Positions 1-13,900 of a DNA stretch of 64,000 nt are shown piece after piece (within the stretch, counting starts at the first letter, position 1; every line of letters starts with the position of its first letter). The position numbers and the translations under genes are program-made. The stretch covers positions 372,001 to 436,000 of the forward strand of contig OZ237744.1 of NCBI GenBank assembly GCA_965178125.1, written 5' to 3'. The notes under the pieces are model-generated. The model searched no databases, was not told the DNA's origin, and saw only the letters and a program-made list of their open reading frames with translations. Source of the DNA: Bilabrum cf. latius. Its lineage: Eukaryota; Bigyra: Bicosoecida; Bigyra; Bicosoecida.

Positions 1-2
1 GG

Positions 3-2489
3 CCGGGCCGACCTAGCTCGGTGCCTGTCGGGCGCAAGGCGACTCGGGCAGCTCGCAAACGCAAGCATGTAGAGCTGGAGCTGCTGGAGGACAGCGATGG
101 CAGCTCGGTCGCACCTATTGATGCTGAAGGCAGGGAAGGCTCGTCGCGGAACGATTCCACGAACCCGTCCTCGGCTGCGATGGCTGCTGCTGCCGCTGGG
201 GCTGGCATGGAGACGGTGCCACCAAGCCCAGTTGCGATGCGGGGGTCGAACGGTGGGGAGACTCGAGGCAGGTCGAGAGGCGACGAGCCGAGCCCCAGTG
301 CAGGCATTGCGTTTCGTTCAGATGGGTCCGGTGCAGCGAGAGTGCGGCGGCCGACGGCCTCTCCGCCAGCCCACCCAACGCAGGTACCTCTGGACTCTGC
401 GGGTTCTCCGATCGGGCATGAGGTAGGAGCCGTCGCTGGCGTCTCGCACGGGTCTGCTGGTGAAGCAAGCGGCAGCAGCGGGGGCGCAGCAGCTGGTTAG
501 GTTAGATCAGCCTTTGCTAGCGGTGGCTCCGGCGAGTACAGTTCGGACGGCGGGGCTGGTGACGACGCCCATGCTCACAAGAAAAGGCGGGTGGGCATGG
601 GCGCTGCTGCGACAGGTTCGGTTGCTTCGATGGATGGCATCCCTTCCAAGATGGTTCTGCGGAGGTTCTAGTCCGCTCCAGGCAGTACGACGCTGGGGAT
701 GCCTGACTGGCAACGCAGCGTTTCAGACCAGGCAGATGGCCCCTCGGTTGCAGCTGGGGGCAGCAGCAACCCCCCTGTAGCTGGCGTGGCACCTCACAGG
801 CAGCGCAGCCGACGCTCCATCGCGTTTGCTGACGAAAAAGAGGCAAGTAGATTCATCGGCACGGCAGATGACAAGCCACAGCACCCTTCGGGCAGTGCAG
901 GGACGATTCCCTCCTCCTAGCCAGCCTAGCAGGCTGCTAGCTCTTCCATGGAGGGGGGCTCTGGTTCTGCCGCCATGGATGGGAGCTCTGCCCGCGGCAT
1001 CTTGAAGAATCGGCTGGAGCAATCGCCACGACTGCCCCCCGTCACGAGCTCGGCATTTTTCGGTGCGAGCAGCGAGCAGGACAGCGAGAGCAAGCTCGAC
1101 GCCTTCCTGCGCACCGGTGCGGTGGCTGAAACAAAGACTCCCTCTGGGCCTGGTGCTGTGGACGGCCATGGGTTCAGTAACAGGGTGCCTCCAAGGACTT
1201 CGATGGCTGGCAGCAGAGTCCCTCAGCATACGGGTGAGTCGGGCACGGCAGGAGCTGCTGCTCCGCGCTTGGCGCACACGGTTGGCAGCAGGGTCGGCGG
1301 TGTCGACAGGTAGCTTGCCGGCTCGGGCACGGAGTCGAGCGGTAGAGTAGCAAGGTCACTGCTGGGCAGCGGCAGCGGGTAGATGGGGCTGGATCTGTCG
1401 TCGAACGTGCTTGGCCGTGGCTCCGGGCCCCTGCTGTACCCTGGGGAGGCTGCAGCTACCGGGGGGAGCGGGCGAGTCTCCAGGCGGGCATCTGCGGATT
1501 CAGGCAGCATGAACGTAGTCACCCCGTCGTCTACGAGTCATTTGAAGCAATCTTCTAGGAAGGGATGGCTGGTGGGCGGCCCGCTTACGACAGTAGAGGC
1601 AGGCGATCCGTTCGGGCCGGACAAGCAGGTCGAGTACTCGTTCTACCCCGGGAGCGGGGACTGCGATTGCCCCGGTGCGAACGTCGTGAACGTGCCTGTG
1701 CCGCCCCTATGGCGCGCAACGAAGACGAAACCGAAGCGTCCCACTGCTTCAATCCCTGCAAAGGTAGGGCGACTTGCTGCCAGACAGGCCATCGAGGACC
1801 GACTGATCCCTGCACTCCGCGCGTTTGGTCCCGATCTCATCCTCATTTCCGCGGGCTTTGATGGGGGTTCACACGATATCGGCAACTCGAGGCCGGACGG
1901 CAAGGCTACCCCGGGCATGGATCTGAAACCCGAGGATTTCGCCCACATCACCAGCCGAATCCTGGATGTGTCTCGGTCGTGCTGCCCTGGTCGGGTCGTA
2001 TCTGTGCTGGAAGGGGGATACGGCAGGTGGAAGTTCAGGGAGCCGAAGGCAGCTGCCACTCGCGTGATCAGGACCAGGAGGGGCGGCAGCGCCAGCAGCG
2101 GCTCAAGCGGCACGAGCGAGGAAGACCCCGGGGCGGTGCATGGCGGTGCAGTGCATGGTGGTGCAGTTTCAGGCAGCGAAGCGAGCGGCGGAGGGTCTTC
2201 CGGGCAGCAGCAAATGGCGACTGATGGCGTAGAGGCAAGGAACATGGCCGATGCAGGCAAAGCGGGGCAGTTTGAAGGCGAATCAACCACCGGCACCGGC
2301 CATGATCGGGGTACTTGTAGTTCCGGTGTTGGGGGCCAACCGGCCTCGAGCGGTTCCGGTGGAGCATCTGCATCGCAGCAAGGCAAGGAGGAGCCCGAGA
2401 GAGAGTTCTACATTAGCAGGGAGAGCCTGGCAGAGAACTGTGTTGCACACATCCGCGTGCTGGCATAGAACCGGGGCACAGGAGAGTGA
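3..2489 (+). CDS. Histone deacetylase (class I/II fold), 3' part, 5' end outside window
   Basis: The open frame runs from the window edge to TGA at 2487-2489 (828 residues visible) once in-frame TAG is read as Gln; TAGs include 498, 918 and 2466. The C-terminal half of an HDAC catalytic domain lies at about 1610-2040. It shows a FYPGSGD segment, the LISAGFDG motif carrying a zinc-binding Asp, and LEGGYG carrying the catalytic-type Tyr. The His that normally follows FDA is replaced (FDGGSHD). The N-terminal half of the fold, with the double-His motif, is not seen and should be upstream. The preceding ~530 residues are Ser/Gly/Ala-rich low complexity, either a large insertion in the domain or a linker after another domain. 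The C-terminal tail is also Ser/Gly-rich. Family members remove acetyl groups from lysines on histones and other proteins. Family assignment is firm; activity is inferred. Confidence 0.82.
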
Positions 2490-2530
2490 CCAACCCAATG
2501 AAATCTGAAATCTGATTTAGGGTCAAGCAT

Positions 2531-2904
2531 ATACAGAAATACATTGTTGGGTAAAGATTCCGTAAGCACCCAGATGCACCGTCGCCCCCGAGGGGGTTTG
2601 GGTGATCACCTAGATCCAGAGGAGCCCTAAAACAAAGGACTACAAGACCCCCGACCCTTTCAGGCCAAGGGCCCCCCGTTCTCAGCCTATGCCGCCGAGT
2701 ACCCATTCTTCGCCATCAATATGGTCCCCCACAGGCCCCCAGCCTGTTGCCTTCACAAGGAGAAAGCATACAGGTGCGGAGCGTGTGCCCGGCACAAGGC
2801 GCGGTCCAGTCCCACATCGGGGTCCCCGGTCGAGACCCACCATTTCCTCCTCCATGACCGTCTTTGCGTCTCACGATCCTTCAGAGAGGCGAGCATGCAC
2901 GCGC
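2531..2904 (+). repeat. Left arm of 374-bp inverted repeat
   Basis: This segment matches the reverse complement of 15122-15495 almost base for base, starting at atacagaaatacattg and ending at gagcatgcacgcgc. It contains short palindromes (ccccc-ga-ggggg near 2586 and ggtgatcacc near 2611). Both arms keep an open frame from an ATG (2689 in this copy), but differences between copies change amino acids (for example Thr/Ser, Ile/Met, Phe/Ser), so protein selection is not evident. In this copy the frame runs into the LYR-like gene, so the repeat may supply its promoter or 5' leader. No obvious target-site duplication is seen outside it. Confidence 0.85.
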
Positions 2905-3003
2905 AAGCATAACCAATGTGCCAGTGGTGTGCAGCCTGTACCAAGAACTGCACTGCACTTCAGCGCGTCCCTTCCAAAAAATGGAGCACTGGATTTTGCC
3001 TTG

Positions 3004-4830
3004 ATGAGCAAAAGGGTCACTCTTGCATTATTTCGAAGTGCTCTGCGATTACTCAATGAATTGAAGAGTAGGCCCTAGGTTCTACATACCGCCACACTGA
3101 AGGCTTTTGGTCCTCCGCTGTCGGGTTCCAGATGGTCGTATGCCACGGCGTTATATGAGGTTCGCAAGCAGTTTCGAACCCAAGACACTTGTTGTGATCC
3201 AATTGACTAGGGTTTTGTCCAGCTTAGGAAGGCCCGCGAGAGCGTTCAATTGCTTCCTGTTGACCTGCAGGCCAGGATCCGACGAGTATCGCAAAGGCCA
3301 ATTGAGGCAAGGCCAGTTGCGTTGCTAGGGCTAGTCGGCGACATAGTCGCAAGCAGGCATAGCGATCTCGATTCGTCATCGTTTGTTGACGATGCCATGG
3401 AAAAGTGTGCGAACTTCTGTGCCTCCCGGGTCCAACAAGTACAGAACGTCGTTGCAGACAAGGTCGATGTGCTGCAGTATTGCCGGAATGAAGCCTTGGT
3501 TCAAGCACAAAAATTCAGACAAAGACAAGTAGCCATGCTTCGATAGATGCCCAAGACAGCTGAGCTTCAGCTAGCGCAGGCGTTCAGCGTGGAAGGGTTC
3601 GAGGTCCCGTCGCGCTCGAGACGGACAGATCGTGATGGCTTGAGCCTGGTGCAGGGGATGCTGGCACCATCAGAACAAGAGTGCAAGATAGTTGAAGAGA
3701 GTTTCTTTGCGTAGCTGCTGCTGCGAGCAGCCGATAACGCTGGCGTCGCTACTAGTAGTACTGAGCCTGAGGTCACAGGACGGGCTGCCGACAAGCCGAA
3801 AATCGAAGTAGGCATAAAGACAGGTGGTAGCCCCTCGTCTTTATCGTCATTAAATTATCAAATGTTGCTCGTGCATGCCCTCCGGAGGGAGACGCTCGGT
3901 CAGCGCGCTTTGGAGCTGTGCCCCACACAGTGCCACATCATGAACGAGCAGCTCATGCAGCAGCTGGGAATCGGTACACATGCTGCAGGGGTAAAGGTTC
4001 AGCGCCAGCACGATAATACCCCGGGAAGTTCGTCTAGTTCGCTGCCCCTGCTAGCCACTTCGAGAGCCACGATAGGGCATCTATCAACGATTGACATTGG
4101 TGCAGCCCTAGGACTCCCACGATCCCGTGCGAGTACCCCGAGGTCTTTGGCCTCGAATGCTCCACACACACCAGATTTAAACGGGTACCGTGGTGCTAAG
4201 ACCACCTCAAACAAATTTTACCAGAATCCACTGCCATCGAGCGCGCTTGTCCACGCTGCAATCGCGCAAGACGCGCTCAGAAGGTTGGGGTTGGTTGCAG
4301 AGATCGGCGTGCCTTCATCTGCCGGGGTCTGCTCCGTATAGCTGCCTATCGAATGGCCTAATGACGGAGGTGCTAGAATTGAATCAAGATAGGACTGGAT
4401 TTGGAATGACTCGAATATCCTCTTGGATTTGTACTCTGCTGGCGCGATCGAGACAGCGGGTTCGCTGGCGCGTCGAATGGTGCTCGCGCCTTAGAGCAAG
4501 GACCCAGCGCTTCTATCTTTTGTCAAACGAGAGACTAGCTGCTCGCGCATCGATCCGTCTGTTCTCTTGTAGCGCTACCTCAGTGCATCGGAGCGGTTGG
4601 TGAAGGAATCTGCCGCTGGCATTCACGGCCAAGCTCACGGATGGGCGAATGACGCAGGTGATGCAAGACCGCAAGCAAACGTGAGCCCTCAGGGCCGTGC
4701 TGCAAGCCATACTGCAGTAGGTCTACATGCTTACGAATCGGCTGACGTTCTGCTGGAGCGCCTGCGGTTAGCAAGGACGCAATGCTCCTCTCTAGCAGTT
4801 TTAGAGGGGCTCGATCGGTCGGTCTCTTAA
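3004..4830 (+). CDS. LYR-motif-like N-terminus fused to an uncharacterised 500-residue region
   Basis: With TAG=Gln one frame runs from ATG 3004 to TAA 4828-4830 (608 aa), crossing TAGs at 3076, 3208, 3544, 3715, 4339, 4390, 4492 and 4573. Residues 1-90 resemble Complex1_LYR proteins: a short N-terminus, LALFRSALRLL (the L-[YF]-R signature), then ALYEVRKQFR, and a basic helix RKARERVQLL. LYR proteins usually act in mitochondria as adaptors for acyl-carrier protein, respiratory-complex or Fe-S assembly, and are normally about 100 residues. The rest is helical and Ser-rich with no family recognised. The frame stays open upstream to an ATG at 2689 inside the repeat; 3004 is preferred because the LYR-like helix starts there. 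It converges on the giant gene, whose stop lies 129 bp away. TAA as terminator here shows TAA is still a stop. Confidence 0.55.
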
Positions 4831-4958
4831 TCCCGCACTTCCTTTGCAATTTCTTCTGCAGCCTATAGAAATGCAAACGAGATATTAACGGTACTTTATA
4901 ATTTAAATCAATTTAAATCAGGAATCCAGGATAGACTTCCGACAAACTGCGGCAAGCT

Positions 4959-7900
4959 TCACTTTTTCGTTTTCTTGAGCCTCGCCGCGGCTTCCTTCAA
5001 TGCATCGGTCGAGATGGCCGGTTTAGTACTGCCAGACCCACCGCTCCCGTGACCAGGCCCGCCTCGCCCGCGACCAGGCCCACCTCGCCCGCGACCAGGC
5101 CCACCTCGCCCGCGACCAGGCCCGCCTCGCCCGCGACCAGGCCCGCCTCGCCCGCGACCAGGCCCGCCACCCCTGGGAGCGCCTCCAGCTGCCCGACTAG
5201 AGTTCTGCCTGCTGCCTGCATCTGTAGGGCCAGCTTGATGCGCACTTGTCTCAGCCTGCGACTGAGATTGAGCCTGAGCACCATGATCAAGCGACTCTGT
5301 CGTACCTCTCTCCTGCCACTTCTTCAACTCCTGCAACAAATTGGCTCCCCCTGCAGGAACTGCAGGCCGTTTCCATTTCTTGGGCTAGGTTGTACCACCA
5401 GAAGATGCATTCAATTGCTCCTATTCCTTTCGACGCCTTTTCCTCTAGCTTGTCTCGACGAACTTCAGTTTTCTCTTTGTAGACATGTGCATCCCAAGCT
5501 GGCATGATATCCAGAGGAAGAGCTTTGCGGTGACCTGACCATCGACATGCAGCTCAGGCAGGCGGTGTGAGGCAATGACTGCCTGCAACACGGGGTCATG
5601 TCCTTCGCTTGCACTAGCAGCAGCACCCATGTCTGCAGCCCCTCCTACCGCAGCTCCCATCGATTTACCTTCCGTCGATGTCGATGGCCTGCCCATAAGA
5701 CCAACTTGATCCCGCAGAGGGTACCACTCGACGGAGGCAAGAGCACGACGCATTGCCTCACGCGCATCCTCAAGCTATTGCTCGGACAGCTTGCCAAGTC
5801 GCGCTGGAAATGGTCCCATGATCACTTCTCCGCTACAGATATCAATCGGGATGGGGCTTGCGGTCAATCGTGCCAAGCGAGGCTGGGTTTCCCGTGGCAG
5901 CGGTTGCTTCCCGTCCATTCTTGACAAGCTACTAGCAAGAGCTGCTTTGCACCGCATGAAGCTCGCCTCGTCCCGCAAGTGCTTGTCGTCATCGAGTCTG
6001 GTCATGGTCCTGTACTTCAACTTGATCACCATGTCCATTGCAGCCCTGAGGTACGCTCGTATGGCTGTTGCGATCGTGTTCTGGCGCTTCTCTTTGTGAC
6101 TCAATTTGGCACCCTCCTCTGCTGGCTCTGCGATCGGATTCATCGTATCGATCTCTGCAACCATTCCCTCGCATCCGCCTCTAGAACCCAAGCCATGTGA
6201 GTCAAACAGCTCTGCCAGCTGCGACTCAAACTTCGTACGAACTGCAGTACTCATGCAAAGCTTCGTATCAGTTTCGAGCTAGTCGTGCTTCTTCTCGGCA
6301 TTCCATGCTTCCTACAGCTTGTCGGTCTTGGCAGGTTCCTCTTCGTCTCCAGCCTGCTCCTGTAGCCTCCTTGCATCGGCCTTAAGGCGGGACAGTGCGG
6401 CTTTGCGACTGCTCAGCTCATTCTCCAGCACAGTGCGAGAGACCCCATCGATGATCGCATCCGCCTGGTGCTCCAGGCAGCGCCTGGCCAACGCCGAGGA
6501 GCTAGAATCAAGGACCAGCTCACCAGCACCGGTCGCCCTAAGCTAGTAAAAGGGATGACTCGCATGATGCTGCATGTCGGGTCCAGGGAACAGGGTGAGC
6601 TCACCAGCAATTTGCGCCCTTGCTGCACTGATCGCCTCCAATGAGGCTGGCTGGCCGCCGGCCTCGTCATCAGCTCCAGCTCCTGACGCTGGGCCAGCGC
6701 GGGGTTGACCACCGGTACTGCTCCTCTGAAGCTCTTCCAGTCGCGTCGGAACGGGTAGTTCGTTGGATTTCGGGGCGGTTGCCTTCGCCAAGTCCTCTCT
6801 GGACAATCCGAATGCACCGGGATTGCACGGGCAGTCCTCGAGAGCTTCACCCGATCCAGCCGTCCAAAACCCATAGGCAGGCACCAGGTCACTCCATACC
6901 TTAGAATCCAGGCGATTGACAGGCTCAGTACCCCCCTTAGAGTTTCTCGACTTCACTTTGCTTCCTACTTTTGAAACTGATGGAATCAGGCTCTGAAGCG
7001 CATCGCGCACACTGGCAGAGTCTCGTGCACCATCGTCACGAGGCAACCAGCAAGGCAAGTAATGGTCCTCAGGATTATCAACACAGTCTCTGCTTTCGGT
7101 GGGGCGCAGGCAAAGAAGCACCCGGCGAGTCAACCCGCGCGTGTACTCCGGTGCCTGCAGCACATCTAGCATCCTGATGGCAGCATCGACGGCTTCGAAT
7201 GAGATTCGGTGAATCGGGTCTTCGAAACGGCATTCAGTCTCTGCCTGGGATTGGAGGTACTGCGATACCACGGCCTCAGCGGCAACTTTCGGCGTGCACC
7301 TTGTGACGCGGCATTCTTCTCGCACCTTCTCGAATAGGCCCGCGTCTGCTTCGTCGAGGTTGCCAGCAGGCACCGCGTCTTTCTTGCCGTACTGATCCAA
7401 CAATTGGATCATCCTGTTGATCAGCTCCGCCTTTACACTGGAGTCTACTTTGGCGGCAATCCGGCGTGGAGTGCGGCAAGCGACCGCATCTAAGGCCTTG
7501 TACCGTGACAGCATGTCCTTCTCGGCCAATGAACACGGCCCCGAGACCTCCGACGCACGTGCGATTGCATCAGGTAAATTCAAGCCCTGCCTAAGGAAAG
7601 CCATGGTAGCGTGACGCCTCAGCAACAGCTTGGACTCTCGGTCCAGACCAGCCGGCGGGGACCAGGAAGCGATCCACGACAGGTAGTGGTCGTCGAGCTC
7701 GCGCTGCTGCATACAGTGCTGCGCAGCCTGCATAGTGCGCTGCCGGGAGAAGTCTGTTGCTTCGCGTCGCTCCTCGATGTACCTCGTCTCCACAAACTGC
7801 GCCCTCGTCCGGATCCATTCGAGCACGGCGCGAGAGGGCACCTTGCCGGGGCCCTTGGCTATCTCAAACACGTCATGCCGGTCTTTCACGTCCTCGAGTA

Positions 7901-10900
7901 GCGCCTTGAGCGCATCAATTTGCTCATCCACGGTAAGCGGCTGGCTTGATGCTGCCTCTTCGCCAGCTGACAAATCACCGCTGGTCTCGCCGGGGCTGGC
8001 TTCGCCTGGCTTCTTCGAAGAGGGGCGAACAAAGTGCCAGAAGGTATCCCAAGGCTGCAGGAACTCTGAGTCTAGAGGATCGAATTTCGGCATGTTGACT
8101 TGCTCGTTGCGCTCGTACGCTTCAATGAGAAGCTGGGCGAGAACTTCATCCCTCGGCGTGCCGCTAGTCGTCTCCGTTACGATGCGATCGGTCTCCTTGG
8201 CCAGTGCTTCGGCCTTGTTCGGCAACACCCGGTCTTCGGGGCTATAGCTCCAACCCATCTTGTCAGCGAGCTTTCGCGGAACTCGCACAGGTGCCAGCGC
8301 TGGGTCGTCGTCGACGAGTCCAGATGCAGCAGTGGCCTTCGGCTTCTCCGCAAGGGGTTCCTGCATCTGTTCGATCATACCCGTAGCTGCTTGATTGATT
8401 GCTCGAGCTAGCTTTAGTCGATCCTGCCATTTCTGCACAACCTCAGCAAGAGTCATTTGCTTGCTCATTCCCTGTATGCGCCTCAATGCTTCGTTCTCCT
8501 TCGTGAGTCGGGCAATCTCGGCATCTCCCTCGTCCATTGGGGCAGCGCTGCCACCAAAGGCGCTGCCAGTACCACTCGATCGAACAATCTCCATGGCTTC
8601 CTCAGTGGCTTTCTTGAGCTGAGCCTGCTTCGCTGCCTTCAATTCTGCGTCTTCCCTTCTGCTGTCTCGGAGAACTACCAATCGATTCAGTTCAACTTCG
8701 TGGTCCTTCATCACCTTCTCCATGTCCTCCTTTTCCGTGCTGCTGAAGGCCTCTAGCGCTGATCTTTGCCACTACTGCTGATTCTCTTGCTGCAATTCAC
8801 CAAAAGCGGCAGCAGTCCCCGAGAGGAGCCGGGGATCTAAACCCTTTTTCGCTTTCTTCAGCTGCTCCATGACCGTTTCCTTGATTTTCCCAAGGATGCA
8901 CCGGAAGGCCTTCTTGGTGTCCAAGTCCTCCACCCAGTCGTTGAGAACTCGACCAACTTCCTCCTTCGCCGTGCCAAAGGCAGCCTGCGCGCCTTCACCG
9001 GATTCGATCATCTTTTTCACGCTAAGCACGTTCCCAAGCACCCCGACCACCAAAGGTAGAGTCCTCGCGGCGTCAATCATGCCGACTCCGGACTGCAGAC
9101 CTGCGTTAGCAGCGCCACCGCGCTGCATGACCGTCTACACGGCCTCAATCAACTTGGCAGCCAGCATTGCGCACTGCATCTTGGAGTAAAGCGAGACAGT
9201 CGCCGTCACACTGTTTACTGTACTTGAGAGCTCATTTCTGATCGCAACCATGTTCTTGTTGCCACCCTTCGAGAGTAACTTGTCGTATGGTTCTTCCAAA
9301 CGAACACAAAGCTTCTGCAAGGTCTCCTGCAGTTGTTGCAGCCTGGCAGCGGCGTCCTCCAGACCGAGAGAGATGGTCAGCAGCAGTCCTGATTGGGCTA
9401 GGAGGCTGTCCTGTAAAGGATCGTCAATGATTGCTTGCAGCATCCGGAAGAAACCCGTAGTACTAGACCGCGCGTATCTCATGGACTTGTACAGATCCTT
9501 CAATCGTTTGACCAGCTGATCCAGCCCGGATCGGTGCCCAATCCCTATCGCTAGCATTGCCTTTGCCTCTAGCTGAGGGTCGTCGAGCTCCTCCTCAAAG
9601 CTGACTTCATCATTCGCGACCTCGCTGTCGTCGTCAGCAGCCTCATCTGCTGCAGAGGCACCCTGGCCCTAATCCGTGTCAATGGCGTCTTCGTTGCAGG
9701 CACTAGCTGCCCCGGCATAGCTCTGGCCTGAGCCTTTCCCCTAATCTTCGGACGCTGCCGCGCTACTCTGCGATTGTCCGCCATGAGCGCCGACTCTGTC
9801 ACGGTACAACTCGATACTGAATCTCTCCACGTGGTCTGCATCGGTGTGAGGTGGGTTCTCCTCGATAGCGGGCGTGCCACTTGCAGCACTGTCTGGGCCA
9901 TCGGACTGTGGTGGAGCTTCAACCCCAGCTTCAGCGTCATTCCGCAAGTGCTCGGGCAGCTCGTCCGCCTATGTTGTGGCTGCAACTTCTTCTGCATCCG
10001 ACTGAGCGCTTTGAGCCGCCATTTTTTGCTGCAATCTCCAATCCTTGTACGCGTCATAATCAGCCCTGAGCGCACGCCTAAAGTCAGCCAGTGCGAGATC
10101 AGAGGCCCTCTTCGCCTGAGCTACGGCATCAATTCCAGAATGGAGCTTGCGAGATCGTTGCTTGGCTGCCTGTACGAAAGCGTTCAGCATATCTTGCTCC
10201 AGCACAACGGCGGCTCGCAGTCTAGCCGGCATATCTCGAATCTCGGCCATCCCACTGTCCGAGACAGTGAGCTCAAGCTCTTCTAGCAGCCCATTGTACT
10301 CTTCCTAAGCAGCCTGGAGTCCAATCTGCGCAGCCACTGCTACTTGTTTCTAACCTTCGTTCCAGAGATAGTCGGTGAATCCCCTGCTCATCACCGAGTA
10401 CTCGACCGAGCGTGCATCCGGGGCCCGGCCAACTAGGTAGGAGCGATACAGCGGGAAGCTCACGTGACGCAGAGCGTGCCAACGTAACTACTGCGGCGAG
10501 GTAACGACAGGCTACTGACCGACGCACAAAGCACTCTTTTCGCATGCCTCGAAAAGTCGGTCGGCAGCAGGCTTGTCAACCTTAACATGCGCTGTCTGCT
10601 GCACGAGCGTCAACCAACCGGTGACATCGGTGCCAGTCCAGGCATCAGATGGCATCAAAGTACCGAGACCAGGGATCGCTAAGGGTTCGGGTTGTTGCCC
10701 AGAGGGCTATTCCCTCTGTGTTGCAGAGCCACCGGGTATACCGGTGCTGCTACTGCTGCCGGTAGTTGTACTTGGCCCGAACCAGTTGTGCTTCAGCTCA
10801 GTTATCCCCTACTCGATGCGGGACTAAATAGCCACGGTAGCCGTCCTGGCAGTACCCTGATACTCCATCAGGCGGGGAGCTACGAAGCGATCAATCGCAC

Positions 10901-13900
10901 TGCGAGTTATGAATGACACCTGGAACGCACAGAGTACAGCAAGTTTTGACTGGTCCCGCTGGTCTTCGAAATCTCTGTGGTTGTCCTCCTCGCCCTCGCT
11001 CTCATCGGTCTCACTGCCCTCATAAGAAGCGCTTGAACCAGCCGCCGCAGAGGACTTTGTACCAGTCTCCCGTTCAATGGCATCATCGAGACTCTACTTC
11101 CGCAAGTTTATATCCTATTCGCTGCAGACGGACACCAAGACACCCGGCATAGCTTCCTCGCCCTCACCACTCACAAAATCTCCGGTGGTCCTCAACCCGG
11201 CTGCATTCGAAGTAGCTGATGACCATCCAAGTATGGCATTGACACCAGCGATATACAGGCTCGACTCTCGGGATTCGGCAATTATTTTTGCGCCCTCCAT
11301 CGCTTCCTTAGCTGCATGGGGGGAGGCAGCGTCGTCAAGTAAAGCAAGCAATCTGCGTGCGTCCTCTCTATCCTCTACGACCTTTCTCCAGACCTCTTTG
11401 AGCTTGTCGACGTCCGCGCCTCGAAAATTTGCCGCTGCTTTGCGCCGGACAATGTCAGTGGCTGCCCGACTCCACGGCTGCAGCCTTTGCGGCCGGATAT
11501 TGACAGGCACACTGCGGAGCATGAGGCCGGGTCGTACCACCCCCCTCGCGCCATCAGCTACTTCGGCAAGACCATTGAACGCCAGTCCAAATGCCGGAAA
11601 AGCATGCGAAACATTTCCGCCCTACATGGCTTTGATGCTTCCAGCAGTGGCCGGCATGGCGTCGGCCTCCGGCTCGGAGCTATTGGTGCCTCCTGCAGCG
11701 GCAGTCGTGTCATCCTGCCCAGACCCATTGCATAGACGGAAAATGCTATCCAGCAGCACCGCGGGGGCCCTTGCCCCCTCAGATTTGTCCATCTGCGACT
11801 TCAACTGCTGCATCAAGTTGTTGATAGCCTTTTCTGCACCGTCGTATGCTTCCAAGCCAGCGATTCCATACTGCATCAAGCTGCTCGCAAACGATCCAAA
11901 ACGTCGCTGGGTGGCTCTTGCAAGGGACCTCGAGTGTCTCGGAACCGACGAACCCCCCTTATCCTCCTCCTCCTCCGGCCCACTGTCGTCATCATCGGCA
12001 TCGTTGCGTAGCAAGAGCCCAGACCCACCGGAACTCTTTCTCTTCGAACGACTACCAGTGCCCGCCGCTGCATGGCTGCTCTGGGCTTCGTTCCTGCCTC
12101 CCTCGGCTGCAGTGTTTGCCTCGCTTCCACTACCTTCGCCGCCATCCGAGTCGGTTTCAACATCGTCCTCTGACGAATCGCTACCGTAATTAGGAGCAGC
12201 TGTAGCTAGCTGGCTGGATCGAGTCAAGATAGTCTGCAATCGAGTAACTCCGTCGTTCAGTATCTTGCTGGCCTTTCTGACGCTTTCACCTGCCTGATAC
12301 AGAGATCGATCCAATCGAGGGACAATCGCAGGCGCTTGAGAGGTCGAAATCCTTACCAGACCCGGCCATAGCAGCTACTGTATCTGCTTACTCGATTCCA
12401 AGACGTGTTGAAGAACCTTTGCAGGGGCGGTGAGGGAGGCCAGCACGAATAGCACAGCACAGATATCGCCAACTAGCTCGCCGCCAACCAACCACAGACC
12501 ACCCTGCACTGCAGGGGATACGATTCCACCGAGCGCGACAGCCACTGCTAGAGCAAGCACCATGTATGAAAGGACAGCGAAAATACCGGCAGAGATAGGT
12601 GGCGGTCTGTAGTACGGCAGCAAGCGCGTGATATGCCGGCCGTCCAAACGTGAAGCTACAAACAAGACGCCCACGCCACCGCCAAGCACGATCGCATCTC
12701 CGCCATAATTTCCTTGCACAGCCTGGATGCCAGTTGTCCACAGGCTGGCCAGGCAAATGATGACGATGACAACAGAATCGATCCAAACCGGATGCTTGAG
12801 CTCGACCTGTACGCTATCACCGCGCTGGGGCAGGGCTGGTAGTGGCAAGTTGCTTCTGCGCATCAACAGGCGCTACACGCCCAGCTGTAAGGCTGAGAGA
12901 GCGTTCTACTGGTGCTGAACAGCCCCATCGATCGCGGCCAGCTCAACAGGATTCGTGGGACGTTCGCTCTATGGAAGCCGGAGTGGCACCATCGCATTCC
13001 CCGTGATGGCATCCCTGTCCATGTCACGATTCCAGCTGCCATCAGCCTGCATGGCTAGGTTAGAACCAACTATTTTCTATCGAGCCAGATCGTGCGTTGC
13101 TTGCAAGTCCGCAACGTACTGCGCCCTGAATACGGACTGGCTTGGTGGCCTGCCGTGCATTCCGCCAGCTCCCGGTCCATCCTCATCGGTAGCCTGTCCA
13201 GCTGCAGCGCCCTAGGGTGCACGATCTTCTGAGAGGTTCCGAATGCGCCATTTCTCGACGGCCTTAGCCTGCTCGGCGTCGTCCTCTGCTGCATACACCA
13301 CACGCCTTGCAGAGGTGCCTGTATCTTCGGCAGGCGGGTCGGCTGCACCAGCACCAGTAGCTGGTCCGACATCGTCCGCTGCATGCGCTTGCATAGCCCC
13401 ACCGGTCCGTACCGCATGGGGAGACGTGGCAATCGGCAGAAAAATCCTCCCGATCGTGCTTCCTTCCGGCAGCGGCAAGCCAAGGATTGCGCATACTCCG
13501 TACGTGACCGCCGCGGCGAGCCAACACAGAGCAGCGACGACCGAGAAGACCCCGGTTCCACTGCTCCAGATCAGAAGCAGGACCATGACGACGCAAGTGC
13601 CGATTGCGTCTTGCATTCCGCCGATAATCTCCCTGGCCCTCGTCCTCGAGGGGCCGTCCGGTTCCAGCCTTGACTGCTGGCCGGGCCCTGCAGGTTGCCG
13701 GCCGTTGGCGTTGGCGTTGGCGTTGGCGTTGGCATCACCATCACCATTGCCGCCTTCGTCGTTGTCTGGGTGCTGGTGCTCCTGTGGGGTCCTGGCAAGC
13801 AGCGCCCCGAGCATGGAATCGACCTCTGTTGGCTTGCCTGCCAGAACCTCCATCAACGCGTCGAGGCCGCCACCAGGCGATTCCTGGCCTGCGTTCTCTG

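Noticed and set aside
2531-2904. A structural RNA or tRNA-derived SINE inside the repeat
   Set aside because: There is a weak B-box-like ggtcgagaccc and some short palindromes, but no A box, no cloverleaf and no recognised RNA family.
2689-3003. Coding extension of the LYR-like gene into the inverted repeat
   Set aside because: The frame is open, but differences between the two repeat arms are mostly amino-acid-changing and the LYR-like helix starts at 3004; kept only as a possibility.
11077-12189. 370-codon plus-strand frame opposite the giant gene
   Set aside because: Ser/Pro/Leu-rich shadow of the minus-strand coding sequence; the minus frame continues open on both sides.
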